Assembly: GCA_900314985.1 (NCBI GenBank)
Contig: OMXL01000008.1
Location: 1-64,000, forward strand
Length of the DNA: 64,000 bases
Direction of reading: 5' to 3'
Origin: an uncultured Prevotellaceae bacterium
GTDB taxonomy: Bacteria; Bacteroidota; Bacteroidia; Bacteroidales; Bacteroidaceae
Below, piece after piece: positions 8,071 to 16,806 of this stretch. The translations under genes were made by a program, and so were the position numbers. The notes beneath the pieces were generated by a model that worked only from the letters and a program-made list of their open reading frames with translations, was not told where the DNA came from and ran no database searches. Position 1 is the stretch's first letter. Every line of letters starts with the position of its first letter.

Positions 8071-8114
8071 AAAAAGAGAGACTAAAAGTCTCTCTTTGTG
8101 ATTCCGGCGGGATT
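8071..8114 (-). repeat. 44-bp direct repeat, intact copy (tRNA-Arg 3' end and terminator)
   Basis: Identical to 5249-5292 in the same orientation. It includes the terminator hairpin GAGAGACTTTTAGTCTCTC (8076-8094 on the minus strand) followed by T5, and the acceptor and T-stem of the tRNA. Confidence 0.9.
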
Positions 8115-8172
8115 CAAACCCACAACCTTCTGATCCGTAGTCAGATGCTCTATTCAGTTGAGCTACGGAACC
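8099..8172 (-). tRNA. tRNA-Arg (anticodon ACG)
   Basis: Read on the minus strand, GGTTCCG pairs with CGGAATC as the acceptor stem, the D-arm has GCTC/GAGC, and the anticodon stem TCTGA/TCAGA encloses CTACGGA, giving anticodon ACG. The T-arm GTGGG/CCCGC has loop TTTGAAT. CCA is not encoded. Length is 74 bases. The 3' part is duplicated at 5249. Confidence 0.95.
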
Positions 8173-8332
8173 TCTGTTCCAGCTATTCAAGTGTCATATC
8201 CTTGAAAGCGAGTGCAAAGGTACGGACTTTTTGCGTAACCACCAAATAAATTCCAAACTTTTTTCGAAAAAAGTGGATTTTTCTTTGGTTTTGGTTGGAA
8301 ATAGGATATTTATTAGTCAGTTTTCTTGTTCG

Positions 8333-9652
8333 TTAGAGGTCTTGCACCAGAATTTGGCGTGCATCACGCAGATAGGTACTGCGCAGTTCCATTGCCCTAC
8401 TCCACTGTTCAGAGAAGAGTTCACTGACGTCGAGATCTATCTTCCATTGACCATAAGACTCCATGCGGTCTATCATTGCACCCAAAGTGATATTCTTGAT
8501 ATCTTCGGCAGGCATATAGCACGAGGTCTCACCTTTCTCGTCGGCTGTAATCTCAATGACAAGACCTGCCTGCATCTGCTGGTATAGCAAATCATTGACT
8601 ATGCGGATGGGTATAGTGGTCTGCTTGCTCAGTTCAAAGGCCGTGAGCGGTTTCTGTCCGTTAGCGAAGCGCTTGCAGATGCGGCTCAGTAGCAGGGCAT
8701 TGAGTAGTATTTGGTAACGATGACTAATCTCGCCTGTATTGGCATCGTAGTCGTAGTAGTCGAGATTCTGATTGGTATAGCTGAGTTCGGCACCAAAGAG
8801 GCAGATGGTCCACGAAATCTGCAGCCAGAGCATGAATAACGGCAGGGCAGCGAAAGAACCGTAGATGGCGTTGTAGCTGGAGAGGAATATCTGAGAATGG
8901 ATATAGACTATCTGCAAGCCCTGCATGGCGAAACCCGCGAGGATGCCTGGGAATACGGCATTGATGGGTTTGACATGGGTGTTGGGCATGAAGATATAGA
9001 GGGCAATGAACATGCCTGACATCAGCGTATAAGGTATCAGGTCGATGAGGAATCGCATAGTGGGACCGAGCAGCAGGAAATCGGGCATCAGGTCGGCAAT
9101 GTTGGCCATGAAGATGGAGAGACCCGACGTGATGACGATGATGATGGGAAAAAGGAAGAACATGGCGAGGTAGTCGGTGAAGGTGCGGAAGATGCTGCGC
9201 GGCTTCTTCACCTGCCATATCTCGTTGAAAGCGTCCTCAATATTGCTGACAAGCATAAGCACGGTATAGAGCATGAATATCAGGCCGATACCCAGGAAGA
9301 CGCCACTCTTGGTATGTACCAAATAGCTGTTGACAAAGCCGATAATAACCTCTGCCACTTGCGGTTGCGACTCGAAAGCGCCACGGAACCACACCTCAAT
9401 ATACTTGCTATAGCCGAAGCCACGGGCAATGGCGAAGACCACAGCCGTGATGGGCACGATGGCCAGTAGCGTGGAATAGGTCAAGGCAGAGGCTTTCTGC
9501 ATGGCTCGCTTGGCAGTAAAGAAACGAACGGCCAGAATGAGTTTTTTCAGGATTTCCAGAAAGAGGAATTTCACTGGCGATACGTCGCCCTGATTGATTC
9601 TCCAGATGTCTGTCTGGAAGAACTGGATGATGTGACCTATCCGTTGTGGCAT
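8333..9652 (-). CDS. YihY/virulence factor BrkB family membrane protein
   Basis: About 439 residues with six or so hydrophobic segments between residues 30 and 290, matching the YihY/BrkB (formerly 'ribonuclease BN') family of inner-membrane proteins. The family core includes KASALTYSTLLAIVPITAVV near the start and GSFAALPLFMLWLQISW near the end of the membrane part. A cytoplasmic tail of about 150 residues follows and looks winged-helix-like (LTAFELSKQTTIPIRIVNDL). Molecular function is unsettled. I chose the ATG at 9652, since the longer frame would run into the RNase P RNA gene. Confidence 0.9.
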   Translation of the reverse strand: MPQRIGHIIQFFQTDIWRINQGDVSPVKFLFLEILKKLILAVRFFTAKRAMQKASALTYSTLLAIVPITAVVFAIARGFGYSKYIEVWFRGAFESQPQVAEVIIGFVNSYLVHTKSGVFLGIGLIFMLYTVLMLVSNIEDAFNEIWQVKKPRSIFRTFTDYLAMFFLFPIIIVITSGLSIFMANIADLMPDFLLLGPTMRFLIDLIPYTLMSGMFIALYIFMPNTHVKPINAVFPGILAGFAMQGLQIVYIHSQIFLSSYNAIYGSFAALPLFMLWLQISWTICLFGAELSYTNQNLDYYDYDANTGEISHRYQILLNALLLSRICKRFANGQKPLTAFELSKQTTIPIRIVNDLLYQQMQAGLVIEITADEKGETSCYMPAEDIKNITLGAMIDRMESYGQWKIDLDVSELFSEQWSRAMELRSTYLRDARQILVQDL

Positions 9653-9683
9653 GATTTTTAAGTTCTTAGTTTTTAAAAGAAAA

Positions 9684-10049
9684 GAAAGCACTGCCCCTAT
9701 AAGCCGGGTTCTGTACCTCTTGCGAGGTGTCTGTCATTTATCTACTTCGCAGGTTACCCTACGCTTCCAGCATTCTACCCTCCATCGTAGCTTGCGCTTC
9801 GGACGGACAGCCCTCAGACGATGGTATACGCGAACTTGCAGCCTCCAGATGGAACAGCCCGACGATCACCCGTCGGCTGGTGGGCTCTTACCCCACCTTC
9901 TCACCCTTACCCCGTGGGGCGGTAATTTTCTTCTCCCATATCCAGCTGTCACCAACTGCTGGCACTTTCACCAGTGGAGTGTCCTATGCTGCCCGGACTT
10001 TCCTCTCGTGCTCTGATGAACACCAGCGACAGACCGAGGCACTGCTTTC
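9684..10049 (-). ncRNA. rnpB: RNase P RNA, bacterial type A
   Basis: The catalytic RNA of RNase P, which trims tRNA 5' ends. On the minus strand the 5' part carries the diagnostic GAGGAAAGTCCGGGC, and the ends pair as GAAAGCAGTGCC with GGGGCAGTGCTTTC. The length, about 366 bases, is normal. Its promoter element TAATTTTG (10063-10056) ends six bases before the inferred 5' end. Reading frames through this region are spurious. Confidence 0.95.
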
Positions 10050-10055
10050 AGCGTG

Positions 10056-10063
10056 CAAAATTA
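10056..10063 (-). promoter_or_regulatory. rnpB promoter -7 element
   Basis: TAATTTTG on the minus strand, placed so that transcription would start at the conserved 5' base of RNase P RNA near 10049. This gives a local ruler of about 7 bases from the -7 element to the transcription start. Confidence 0.6.
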
Positions 10064-10073
10064 CAAAAAAACA

Positions 10074-10100
10074 TTGAACATTGAACATTGAACGTTGAAC
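10074..10100. repeat. 7-bp tandem repeat tract (TTGAACA type)
   Basis: TTGAACA, TTGAACA, TTGAACG, TTGAAC in direct succession between rnpB and valS. Confidence 0.8.
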
Positions 10101-10124
10101 TTTTTTGTTGGCGGTAGCAAATTT

Positions 10125-10152
10125 TTCACTTTTCACTATTCACTTTTCACTT
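10125..10152. repeat. 7-bp tandem repeat tract (TTCACTT type, 4 copies)
   Basis: Exactly four units: TTCACTT, TTCACTA, TTCACTT, TTCACTT. It ends just before a TACCTTTG promoter-like element at 10161-10168. Confidence 0.8.
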
Positions 10153-10179
10153 TTTCTTTGTACCTTTGAACTAACCGTT

Positions 10180-10193
10180 CGAAAGTACTTTCG
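10180..10193. promoter_or_regulatory. Perfect 14-bp palindrome upstream of valS
   Basis: CGAAAGTACTTTCG lies between two promoter-like elements (10161-10168 and 10248-10255) and is flanked by further GTTCGAA copies. It could be an operator or an RNA hairpin in the leader from the upstream promoter; no function is known to me. Confidence 0.4.
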
Positions 10194-10224
10194 TTCGAAA
10201 AAACAAAGAAAAAAACATTTTCCT

Positions 10225-10255
10225 TTTGTTTTTTGCTCACTTATTTGTACCTTTG
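10225..10255 (+). promoter_or_regulatory. valS promoter
   Basis: TTTG 10225-10228 and TACCTTTG 10248-10255 with a 19-base spacer containing GCTCACTTATTTG, the same extended spacer seen at 109-139 and two other units. Confidence 0.75.
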
Positions 10256-10278
10256 CATCCTGTTATTAAATAAGGTAT

Positions 10279-12987
10279 ATGGAATTAGCAAGTAAATACG
10301 ACCCAAAAGAGGTCGAATCAAAATGGTATCAGTACTGGCTGGACAACAAACTGTTTGCCTCAAAGCCAGACGGACGTGAACCCTACACCATCGTTATTCC
10401 GCCACCCAACGTGACGGGTGTGTTGCACATGGGTCACATGCTGAACAACACTATTCAGGATATTCTAATTCGTCGTGCCCGCATGGAAGGCAAGAACGCC
10501 TGCTGGGTGCCTGGCACCGACCACGCTTCAATCGCTACCGAGGCTAAGGTGGTGAAGAAGCTCGCTGAGCAGGGCATCAAGAAGCACGACCTGACACGCG
10601 ACGAGTTCTTGAAGCATGCATGGGACTGGACTGACGAACACGGTGGCATCATTCTGAAGCAGCTGCGTCATCTGGGTGCATCATGCGACTGGGATCGCAC
10701 CGCATTCACCATGGACGAGAAGCGCTCTGAGAGCGTTATCAAGGTGTTCGTAGACCTGTATAACAAGGGTTATATCTATCGTGGTCTGCGTATGGTCAAC
10801 TGGGACCCCAAGGCGCTGACCGCTCTTTCTACCGAGGAGGTTATCTACAAGGAAGAGAAGTCAAAGCTGTATCACCTGAAATATTATGTAGCTGACCTTG
10901 CTAATCTCGACAACGAGGAGGCTCTGAAGGCTGAGGGCAACATCATCCACAAGGACGAGAAAGGCTACTACGCTGTGGTTGCTACCACACGTCCTGAGAC
11001 CATCATGGGCGATACCGCAATGTGTATCAACCCGAAGGACCAGAAGAACCAGTGGCTGAAGGGCAAGAAGGTGATTGTTCCGCTGGTAGGTCGCGTAATT
11101 CCTGTTATCGAAGACCGTTATGTAGATATCGAGTTTGGTACGGGCTGTCTGAAGGTTACTCCAGCGCACGATACCAACGACTATATGCTGGGTAAGACGC
11201 ATAATTTGGAGACTATCGACATCTTTAATGCCGATGGTACCATCTCTGAGCAGTCGCCTCTCTATGTAGGTATGGACCGCTTTGCTTGTCGTAAGCAGAT
11301 TGCCAAAGATCTGGAGGCTGCTGGACTGATGGAGCGCATTGAGGACTATACTAATAAGGTTGGTTACTCTGAGCGTAACCCTGATACCGCCATCGAGCCA
11401 CGTCTCTCACTGCAGTGGTTCCTTAAGATGGAACACTTCGCAGAGATTGCCCTGAAGCCTGTCATGGACGGTGAGATGCACTTCTATCCACAGAAGTATG
11501 TGAACACCTACAAGAACTGGCTGGAGAACATTCAGGACTGGTGTATCTCTCGTCAGCTGTGGTGGGGTCATCGTATTCCTGCCTACTACTACAACGACAA
11601 CGACGACTATGTTGTTGCCGAGACTCACGAGGAGGCTCTGAAACTGGCTCAGCAGAAGGATGCCAACGTGAAGGATGCCGACCTGCGTCAGGACGAGGAT
11701 GCCCTCGACACATGGTTCTCTTCATGGTTGTGGCCTATCTCACTGTTCGACGGCATCAACAATCCTGGCAATGAGGAAATCAACTACTACTACCCCACCT
11801 CAGACCTCGTAACGGCTCCCGACATCATCTTCTTCTGGGTAGCCCGCATGATTATGGCTGGTGAGGAGTATATGGGCAAGTTCCCCTTCAAGAACGTTTA
11901 CTTCACCGGTATCGTTCGCGACAAGCTGGGTCGTAAGATGTCTAAGTCATTAGGCAACTCTCCTGACCCCATCGACCTGATTGACAAGTTCGGTGCTGAC
12001 GGTGTGCGAATGGGTATGATGCTCTCTGCTCCTGCTGGTAACGATATCCTCTTCGACGAGGCACTGTGCGAGCAGGGACGTAACTTCAACAATAAGATTT
12101 GGAATGCCTTCCGTCTGGTTAAAGGCTGGCAGGTAGCTGATATCGAACAGCCTGAGGCTGGTAAGATTGCTACCGCTTGGTTTGACGCTAAGCTGAAGGC
12201 CGTTGGCGAGGAGATGCAAGACCTCTTCTCTAAGTACCGTATTTCTGAGGCTCTGATGGCTGTCTATAAGCTGTTCTGGGACGAGTTCTCAAGCTGGTAT
12301 CTGGAGATGGTGAAGCCCGCCTATATCAATGGTGAGGCTCAGCCTATCGACCGTACCACCTACGAGGCTACCCTGCGCTTCTTCGATATTCTGCTGAAGA
12401 TGCTGCACCCCTTCATGCCATTCATCACTGAGGAGTTGTGGCAGGCACTCTACGAGCGTAACGCTGGCGAGAGCATCATGCGCGAGAGTCTTAAGCTGAA
12501 CAAGATTACTGCTGAGGACGAGAAGCTGCTGGCCGACATCGAACAGGTGAAGCAGATTGTTTCTGGCATCCGTATGGTTCGCAACCAGAAGAACATAGCT
12601 CCTAAGGAGGCTCTGGAACTGCAGGCCGTAGGTCAGAACCACTACGAGACCTACAATGCCGTTATCACCAAGATGGCCAACGTGAGCGCAATCAATGTGG
12701 TAACTGAGAAGGATGCTACCGCCAGTGCCTTTATGATTGGTACCGACGAATTCGCCGTACCTCTGGGCAACATGATTGACGTGGATGCTGAAATCGAGAA
12801 GATGGAAGCTCAGTTGAAGCACCTCGAAGGATTCCTGCAGGGTGTCATGAAGAAGCTCTCTAACGAGCGCTTCGTGGCCAATGCACCAGAGGCTGTCGTT
12901 GCGATGGAGCGTAAGAAGCAGAGCGACTCAGAAGAGAAGATTGCTGCACTGCGCGAGTCAATCGCTGCACTAAAGGCTCAGAAGTAA
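10279..12987 (+). CDS. valS: Valyl-tRNA synthetase
   Basis: Class I aminoacyl-tRNA synthetase of 902 residues, which charges tRNA-Val with valine and edits threonine. The HIGH-type motif is [14 protein letters not shown] (residues 41-54), the signature [14 protein letters not shown] holds KMSKS, and the CP1 editing domain ([14 protein letters not shown]) lies between. A C-terminal anticodon-binding domain and a coiled-coil arm (about 840-902, [17 protein letters not shown]) complete the usual layout. The length is normal. It is a single-gene unit closed by a shared terminator. Confidence 0.98.
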   Translation: MELASKYDPKEVESKWYQYWLDNKLFASKPDGREPYTIVIPPPNVTGVLHMGHMLNNTIQDILIRRARMEGKNACWVPGTDHASIATEAKVVKKLAEQGIKKHDLTRDEFLKHAWDWTDEHGGIILKQLRHLGASCDWDRTAFTMDEKRSESVIKVFVDLYNKGYIYRGLRMVNWDPKALTALSTEEVIYKEEKSKLYHLKYYVADLANLDNEEALKAEGNIIHKDEKGYYAVVATTRPETIMGDTAMCINPKDQKNQWLKGKKVIVPLVGRVIPVIEDRYVDIEFGTGCLKVTPAHDTNDYMLGKTHNLETIDIFNADGTISEQSPLYVGMDRFACRKQIAKDLEAAGLMERIEDYTNKVGYSERNPDTAIEPRLSLQWFLKMEHFAEIALKPVMDGEMHFYPQKYVNTYKNWLENIQDWCISRQLWWGHRIPAYYYNDNDDYVVAETHEEALKLAQQKDANVKDADLRQDEDALDTWFSSWLWPISLFDGINNPGNEEINYYYPTSDLVTAPDIIFFWVARMIMAGEEYMGKFPFKNVYFTGIVRDKLGRKMSKSLGNSPDPIDLIDKFGADGVRMGMMLSAPAGNDILFDEALCEQGRNFNNKIWNAFRLVKGWQVADIEQPEAGKIATAWFDAKLKAVGEEMQDLFSKYRISEALMAVYKLFWDEFSSWYLEMVKPAYINGEAQPIDRTTYEATLRFFDILLKMLHPFMPFITEELWQALYERNAGESIMRESLKLNKITAEDEKLLADIEQVKQIVSGIRMVRNQKNIAPKEALELQAVGQNHYETYNAVITKMANVSAINVVTEKDATASAFMIGTDEFAVPLGNMIDVDAEIEKMEAQLKHLEGFLQGVMKKLSNERFVANAPEAVVAMERKKQSDSEEKIAALRESIAALKAQK

Positions 12988-13011
12988 AACGATACGGTTT
13001 TTACGATGATA

Positions 13012-13044
13012 AAAGGCAAGGAGTAGTTCTTACTTCTTGCCTTT
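13012..13044. terminator. Bidirectional terminator between valS and the EamA gene
   Basis: AAAGGCAAG (13012-13020) and CTTGCCTTT (13036-13044) form a stem, with T- or A-rich flanks on each side; it overlaps the 3' end of the convergent EamA gene. Confidence 0.6.
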
Positions 13045-13977
13045 ATTAATAATGTATATTCCCATCGTTGCCAACCCTGCCGCCCAGATATACTTGGCGT
13101 AGAAAGTCTCATGCAGACAGATGCACGAGGTGAGGGCACCGACCACGGGAATAAGCGAATTCCAAATGGCTACCTTGCCAATAGGATTGCAGGTGAGCAG
13201 TTTGTTGTAGAGCGCAAAACCGATGGTAGAGATGCCCACTAACAAGGCCAGAATACAGACGCCCCAGAGGGTGATCTGTGGCAGTGTGGCTCCCATCAGC
13301 AGGCTGGGAATAATAAGTAATGCACCACCAACAGCCAGGCTGTAACCCGTACCCACAAAGACATCGATACGCTTATTGACACCACGCGTCAGCAGTCCGG
13401 CAAAGGCGCCACACAGTGCATTCAGAATAATCAGTCCGTCGCCCAACAGGGTGAATGCCCCACTCTCTTGATTTCCCATATTCAACGTCAGGATACCCGC
13501 AAAACCGACTACGCATCCCAACATTTTCCGATAAGTCATCTTGTCGCTCTTAAAGAAGATGCATGCCAGAATCACTAACGTAAACACGCTCATCGAGTTG
13601 AGAATGGCCGCTCTGGCTCCCTGGCTATACGACAGTCCGATATAGAAGCAGGCATAGTGGAGCGTGGTATTCATCAGGGCGAATAACAACAGAAACAAGG
13701 CATTGGAGAAAGAGCCTTTAGGTGCTGTGTTCTTATAGGAAAACGAGCGACCTGTTGTTGCCGCAATCAGTAGAATGATAATGCCTGCCAGTCCGAAGCG
13801 CAGTCCGGCAAACAGCATCTTGCTGGCCGTCATATCCTGCGTGATGCCATATTCCGCAAAACCCAGTTTGACTAGTGGGAATGCCCATCCCCAACTGAAG
13901 GCGGCAGTAAAAGCCAACAGCGCCACCCAAACGTGGCGTTGGAAGATGCTGATAGTCGGATGAGCAGAGTTAGCCAT
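13030..13977 (-). CDS. EamA-family (DMT) transporter
   Basis: A 315-residue inner-membrane protein with ten predicted membrane helices in two EamA repeats; the first contains AFSWGWAFPLVKLGF and the second begins near GLIILNALCGAFAGLLTRGV. The family exports metabolites or amino acids, but the substrate cannot be read from sequence. The N-terminus (MANSAHPTISIFQRHVW) is cytoplasmic. Its ATG directly abuts the stop of the preceding metallo-hydrolase, so it is the last gene of a seven-gene operon starting at 20491. Confidence 0.9.
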   Translation of the reverse strand: MANSAHPTISIFQRHVWVALLAFTAAFSWGWAFPLVKLGFAEYGITQDMTASKMLFAGLRFGLAGIIILLIAATTGRSFSYKNTAPKGSFSNALFLLLFALMNTTLHYACFYIGLSYSQGARAAILNSMSVFTLVILACIFFKSDKMTYRKMLGCVVGFAGILTLNMGNQESGAFTLLGDGLIILNALCGAFAGLLTRGVNKRIDVFVGTGYSLAVGGALLIIPSLLMGATLPQITLWGVCILALLVGISTIGFALYNKLLTCNPIGKVAIWNSLIPVVGALTSCICLHETFYAKYIWAAGLATMGIYIINKGKK

Positions 13978-14625
13978 TCAGCGTCTGAGATAAGGATTGT
14001 ATTGCAGCTCGTCGGCAATCGAAGTCTTAGAACCGTGTCCAGGATAGACCACCGTCTCTGCAGGCAGTGTGGTTGCAATCTTATAGAGGCTCTGCTCCAT
14101 CTGTTGCCAAGAGCCTTCAGGAAAGTCGGTACGACCAATGCTCATGCGAAATAAGGTATCGCCAGAGAATACCGTATTTTCCTCTTTTATATAGAACAGA
14201 CACGAGCCATGCGAGTGGCCGGGCGTCTGAATTACTTGCAGCTCATGATGGCCAAAACGGATGACGTCATCCTGCTTCAAGAGCGTTCCTACGGGTGGCT
14301 GGTCGTCGCTAATCTCCAGACCAAAGAGAGCGGCAGCCTGCTGGGGCAGATGCTCTACCAGTTGCTGGTCGTCAGCGCAGATTTCTACCTTCAGACCATA
14401 CTGCTGAAAGAGGTGGGCATTGCCAAAGTTATGATCCAAATGACCATGGGTAGCCAACAGGTGAACAGGCTTCAGCTGTTGTTCACGGAGATACTGGTCG
14501 ATAGCCTCACACTCCTCTGGATAAAGGGCACCACAGTCGATGATGACACACTCCTTGCTGTCGTCACTCACCACATAGCAGTTCTCCTGCAGCGGATTCA
14601 CTTCAAAACGCTTTATGTTAACCAT
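13978..14625 (-). CDS. MBL-fold metallo-hydrolase, glyoxalase II-like
   Basis: A cytosolic hydrolase of about 216 residues. Zinc ligands are visible in ATHGHLDHNFGN (HxHxDH), QTPGHSHGS, FSGDTLF and YPGHGS, all in the order of the glyoxalase II/YcbL group, which cleave thioesters such as S-lactoylglutathione analogues. The short C-terminus lacks the substrate-binding domain of classical GloB. I place the start at 14625 (MVNIKRFEVNPLQENCYV); the extra upstream codons are read from a 7-base repeat tract. Confidence 0.88.
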   Translation of the reverse strand: MVNIKRFEVNPLQENCYVVSDDSKECVIIDCGALYPEECEAIDQYLREQQLKPVHLLATHGHLDHNFGNAHLFQQYGLKVEICADDQQLVEHLPQQAAALFGLEISDDQPPVGTLLKQDDVIRFGHHELQVIQTPGHSHGSCLFYIKEENTVFSGDTLFRMSIGRTDFPEGSWQQMEQSLYKIATTLPAETVVYPGHGSKTSIADELQYNPYLRR

Positions 14626-14653
14626 TGACCAATAAACAATAACCAATAACCAT
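14619..14653. repeat. 7-bp tandem repeat tract (TAACCAA type, 5 copies)
   Basis: Five units (TAACCAT, TGACCAA, TAAACAA, TAACCAA, TAACCAT) fill the gap between the glycosidase stop codon (14653-14655) and the metallo-hydrolase start, including its first codons. Confidence 0.85.
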
Positions 14654-16173
14654 TAGTATTTCACTTTCTTCTTCACGATGTCACTCTCGTTCTGCATACG
14701 GTCAAGAGCCGTAACGACATAGACAGCGCGTGTCTTGTGAGGCATGTCGGGCAACTCACAATGTGTATCACGAGTGATGGCGATAATCTTTGTTGGGTCG
14801 TCAGTATTCAGGTCTTCGCCCTTGTCAAAGCGATAGACCACATATTTCGTAGCCACATCGTACCACTTATCACCCTTGGGAGCTGTCCAGAAGAGCACCT
14901 TCTTGCCCTCAATGTCCATCACCTTCACCTTGCGAGGCTTGCGGGGTGCATCATCGTCAATCCACGGCATTTCTGGCATCAGGACCGGATACTTCCAGTA
15001 GTTGTTTCGCAGGGAAGTACCGTAGTTGCCCACATTGTCGACAGCCGCCTTTGCATACCACAGCACCGTACCCTTCACGTTGGGCAACTGATTGTGAAGT
15101 GCTCTCTTGGCAGCCAACTGGTGGCGCTTAGGATTGTTGACATCAGGGTATTTCACCGTGCGTTCCACATCCTCACCAATATATAGGTTCGACTTGGTGC
15201 AATGGTCGTTCCACCAGTGTATCAACTCGTCGTAGTCAGCAGCCTTGTTGCCTATCTCCCAATACAGCTGGGGCACGCAATAGTCCATCCATTCCTGCTC
15301 GTCCCACAACAAGATGTCGGCATAGAGCTGGTCGTAGTTCTGCAGACCATTGGTGCGACTACCCTTAGGGTCGCTCTTTTGGTTGCGATAGATGCCAAAA
15401 GGCGAGATGCCCACCTTGACCCATGGTTTGATGTCGTGAACAGTCTTGTAGAGCTGTTCCACGAAGAGGTCAACATTATGGCGACGCCAGTCACCTATAT
15501 TATTATAGCCTCCATTGTCAACTCTGAAGAAAGCTGCATCGGGGATATCGACACCAGCTACAGGATAGGGATAGAAATAGTCGTCGATATGCAGTCCGTC
15601 CACGTCATAACGTGTCAGAATATCGCTGACTACCTCGCAGATGAAGTCGCGATTCTCCTTGATGGCAGGATTCAGCAGTGTCAGACCATCGTAGTCGAAG
15701 CAACGCTCCGGATAGCGGTTGGCCACATGATTGCTGGCCAGCGTGTGTGCCGTCTTGGTTTTGGCACGATAGGGATTAATCCATGCGTGCAACTCCATAT
15801 CGCGCTGATGACACTGCTCTATCATCCACTGCAGAGGGTCCCAATAAGGCTGGGGCGCCCTACCCTGTTGGCCCGTCAAATAGTAGCTCCAAGGCTCCAG
15901 CTGACTCTCATAGAGTGCATCGCACTCAGGGCGCACCTGGAAGATGATGGCATTACAACCATCCTTCTTCAGTTCGTCCAACTGGTAGCTCAGCGTCTTC
16001 TGCATCTGTTGTGTGGGCATACCCTTAAACTGTCCGTTGACACACTGTATCCAGGCACCACGGAACTCGCGCTTGGGTTGCGCCCCTGCGGGGCTAGTGA
16101 ATAGTGAAGAGTGAATAGTGAAGAGTAATGCTAACACCATCCATCGTACATATCGCTGTATGTCTTGTCTCAT
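14653..16173 (-). CDS. Secreted GHL10-family (DUF187) glycoside hydrolase
   Basis: A 506-residue exported protein. After a signal peptide ending near TSPAGAQ, residues about 35-345 form a TIM-barrel of the GHL10/YngK type (REFRGAWIQCV, IIFQVRPECDALYESQLEPW, HAWINPYRA, DVDGLHIDDYFYPYP with the expected acidic residues). Members are thought to act on cell-wall or exopolysaccharide. A fibronectin-like C-terminal part follows. Oddly, the hydrophobic core of the signal peptide (LLFTIHSSLFTS) is read from a 7-base repeat tract at 16095-16129. It is encoded 3 bases after the HAD gene. Confidence 0.88.
   Translation of the reverse strand: MRQDIQRYVRWMVLALLFTIHSSLFTSPAGAQPKREFRGAWIQCVNGQFKGMPTQQMQKTLSYQLDELKKDGCNAIIFQVRPECDALYESQLEPWSYYLTGQQGRAPQPYWDPLQWMIEQCHQRDMELHAWINPYRAKTKTAHTLASNHVANRYPERCFDYDGLTLLNPAIKENRDFICEVVSDILTRYDVDGLHIDDYFYPYPVAGVDIPDAAFFRVDNGGYNNIGDWRRHNVDLFVEQLYKTVHDIKPWVKVGISPFGIYRNQKSDPKGSRTNGLQNYDQLYADILLWDEQEWMDYCVPQLYWEIGNKAADYDELIHWWNDHCTKSNLYIGEDVERTVKYPDVNNPKRHQLAAKRALHNQLPNVKGTVLWYAKAAVDNVGNYGTSLRNNYWKYPVLMPEMPWIDDDAPRKPRKVKVMDIEGKKVLFWTAPKGDKWYDVATKYVVYRFDKGEDLNTDDPTKIIAITRDTHCELPDMPHKTRAVYVVTALDRMQNESDIVKKKVKY
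16095..16129. repeat. 7-bp tandem repeat tract inside a signal-peptide coding region
   Basis: TAGTGAA, TAGTGAA, GAGTGAA, TAGTGAA and a degenerate fifth unit (plus strand), which in the glycosidase frame encode the hydrophobic part of its signal peptide. Confidence 0.8.
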
Positions 16174-16176
16174 AAT

Positions 16177-16806
16177 TTATTGTTCGTTTAGGATATCATA
16201 GATTTTCTCTGTCCAGTCTGCCCCATTCTCAGGACAATATGTTCGCATGCCCAACTGACTGGCCACCATCACATTTCGTGGACCGTCGTCAACAAAGAGT
16301 GCTTCTGAGGCAAATATCTTTTCTCTACGCAACACTTCGCGGAATATCATCTCAGAGGGTTTCATCATCTTCATCTGATAACTCAGATAGCAGGCGTCGA
16401 AATAGTGCGATACGGGATGCCCGTGACCATCAAACTGGTCGCTCTCTGCCCAGGCCATCATACATGGATTGGTGTTGGAGAGCAGCAGGACGCGATAGCC
16501 CTCTTCACGCAGACGCTTCAAGGCGTCGAGGTTGCGCTTGGGCAATGCCTTGGCATAGCCCTGCCAGGCGTATTCGCACTGGTCCATCGTTACCTCATAG
16601 CCCACCAGCTTAGAGAGTTCGCGACGGAAATCCTCAGCCGTTATCTTTCCTTCTTCCAAATCGCCAAAGATGCCGCTCTGCTGGTAAGGGTCCAGACGCT
16701 GTTCGGCATCTGCCAATCCTAAATCCTTGAAACGCTGTATGGCTTGTGACTGGTCCAGCGTAATGATGACGCCTCCTAAGTCAAATATGACTGCTTTTAT
16801 TTCCAT
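16177..16806 (-). CDS. HAD-superfamily phosphatase (HAD-IA, YihX-like)
   Basis: A 209-residue cytosolic hydrolase with all four HAD motifs: AVIFDLGGVI (nucleophile Asp), LLLSNTN (motif II), the lysine in MKMMKPSEMIF, and FVDDGPRNV (acidic motif IV). The helical cap is of the small C1 type, as in the YihX alpha-D-glucose-1-phosphate phosphatases and haloacid-dehalogenase relatives; the substrate is not determined. It overlaps the end of metH by 10 bases, so is translationally coupled to it. Confidence 0.88.
   Translation of the reverse strand: MEIKAVIFDLGGVIITLDQSQAIQRFKDLGLADAEQRLDPYQQSGIFGDLEEGKITAEDFRRELSKLVGYEVTMDQCEYAWQGYAKALPKRNLDALKRLREEGYRVLLLSNTNPCMMAWAESDQFDGHGHPVSHYFDACYLSYQMKMMKPSEMIFREVLRREKIFASEALFVDDGPRNVMVASQLGMRTYCPENGADWTEKIYDILNEQ

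Noticed and set aside
9651..10077. Plus-strand frames of about 120 codons between the YihY gene and valS
   Set aside because: They lie within RNase P RNA read on the opposite strand; the RNA signature is decisive.
15202..16104. Plus-strand frame of 300 codons opposite the glycosidase
   Set aside because: Mirror of a well-supported secreted hydrolase; no start signal or recognisable domain.
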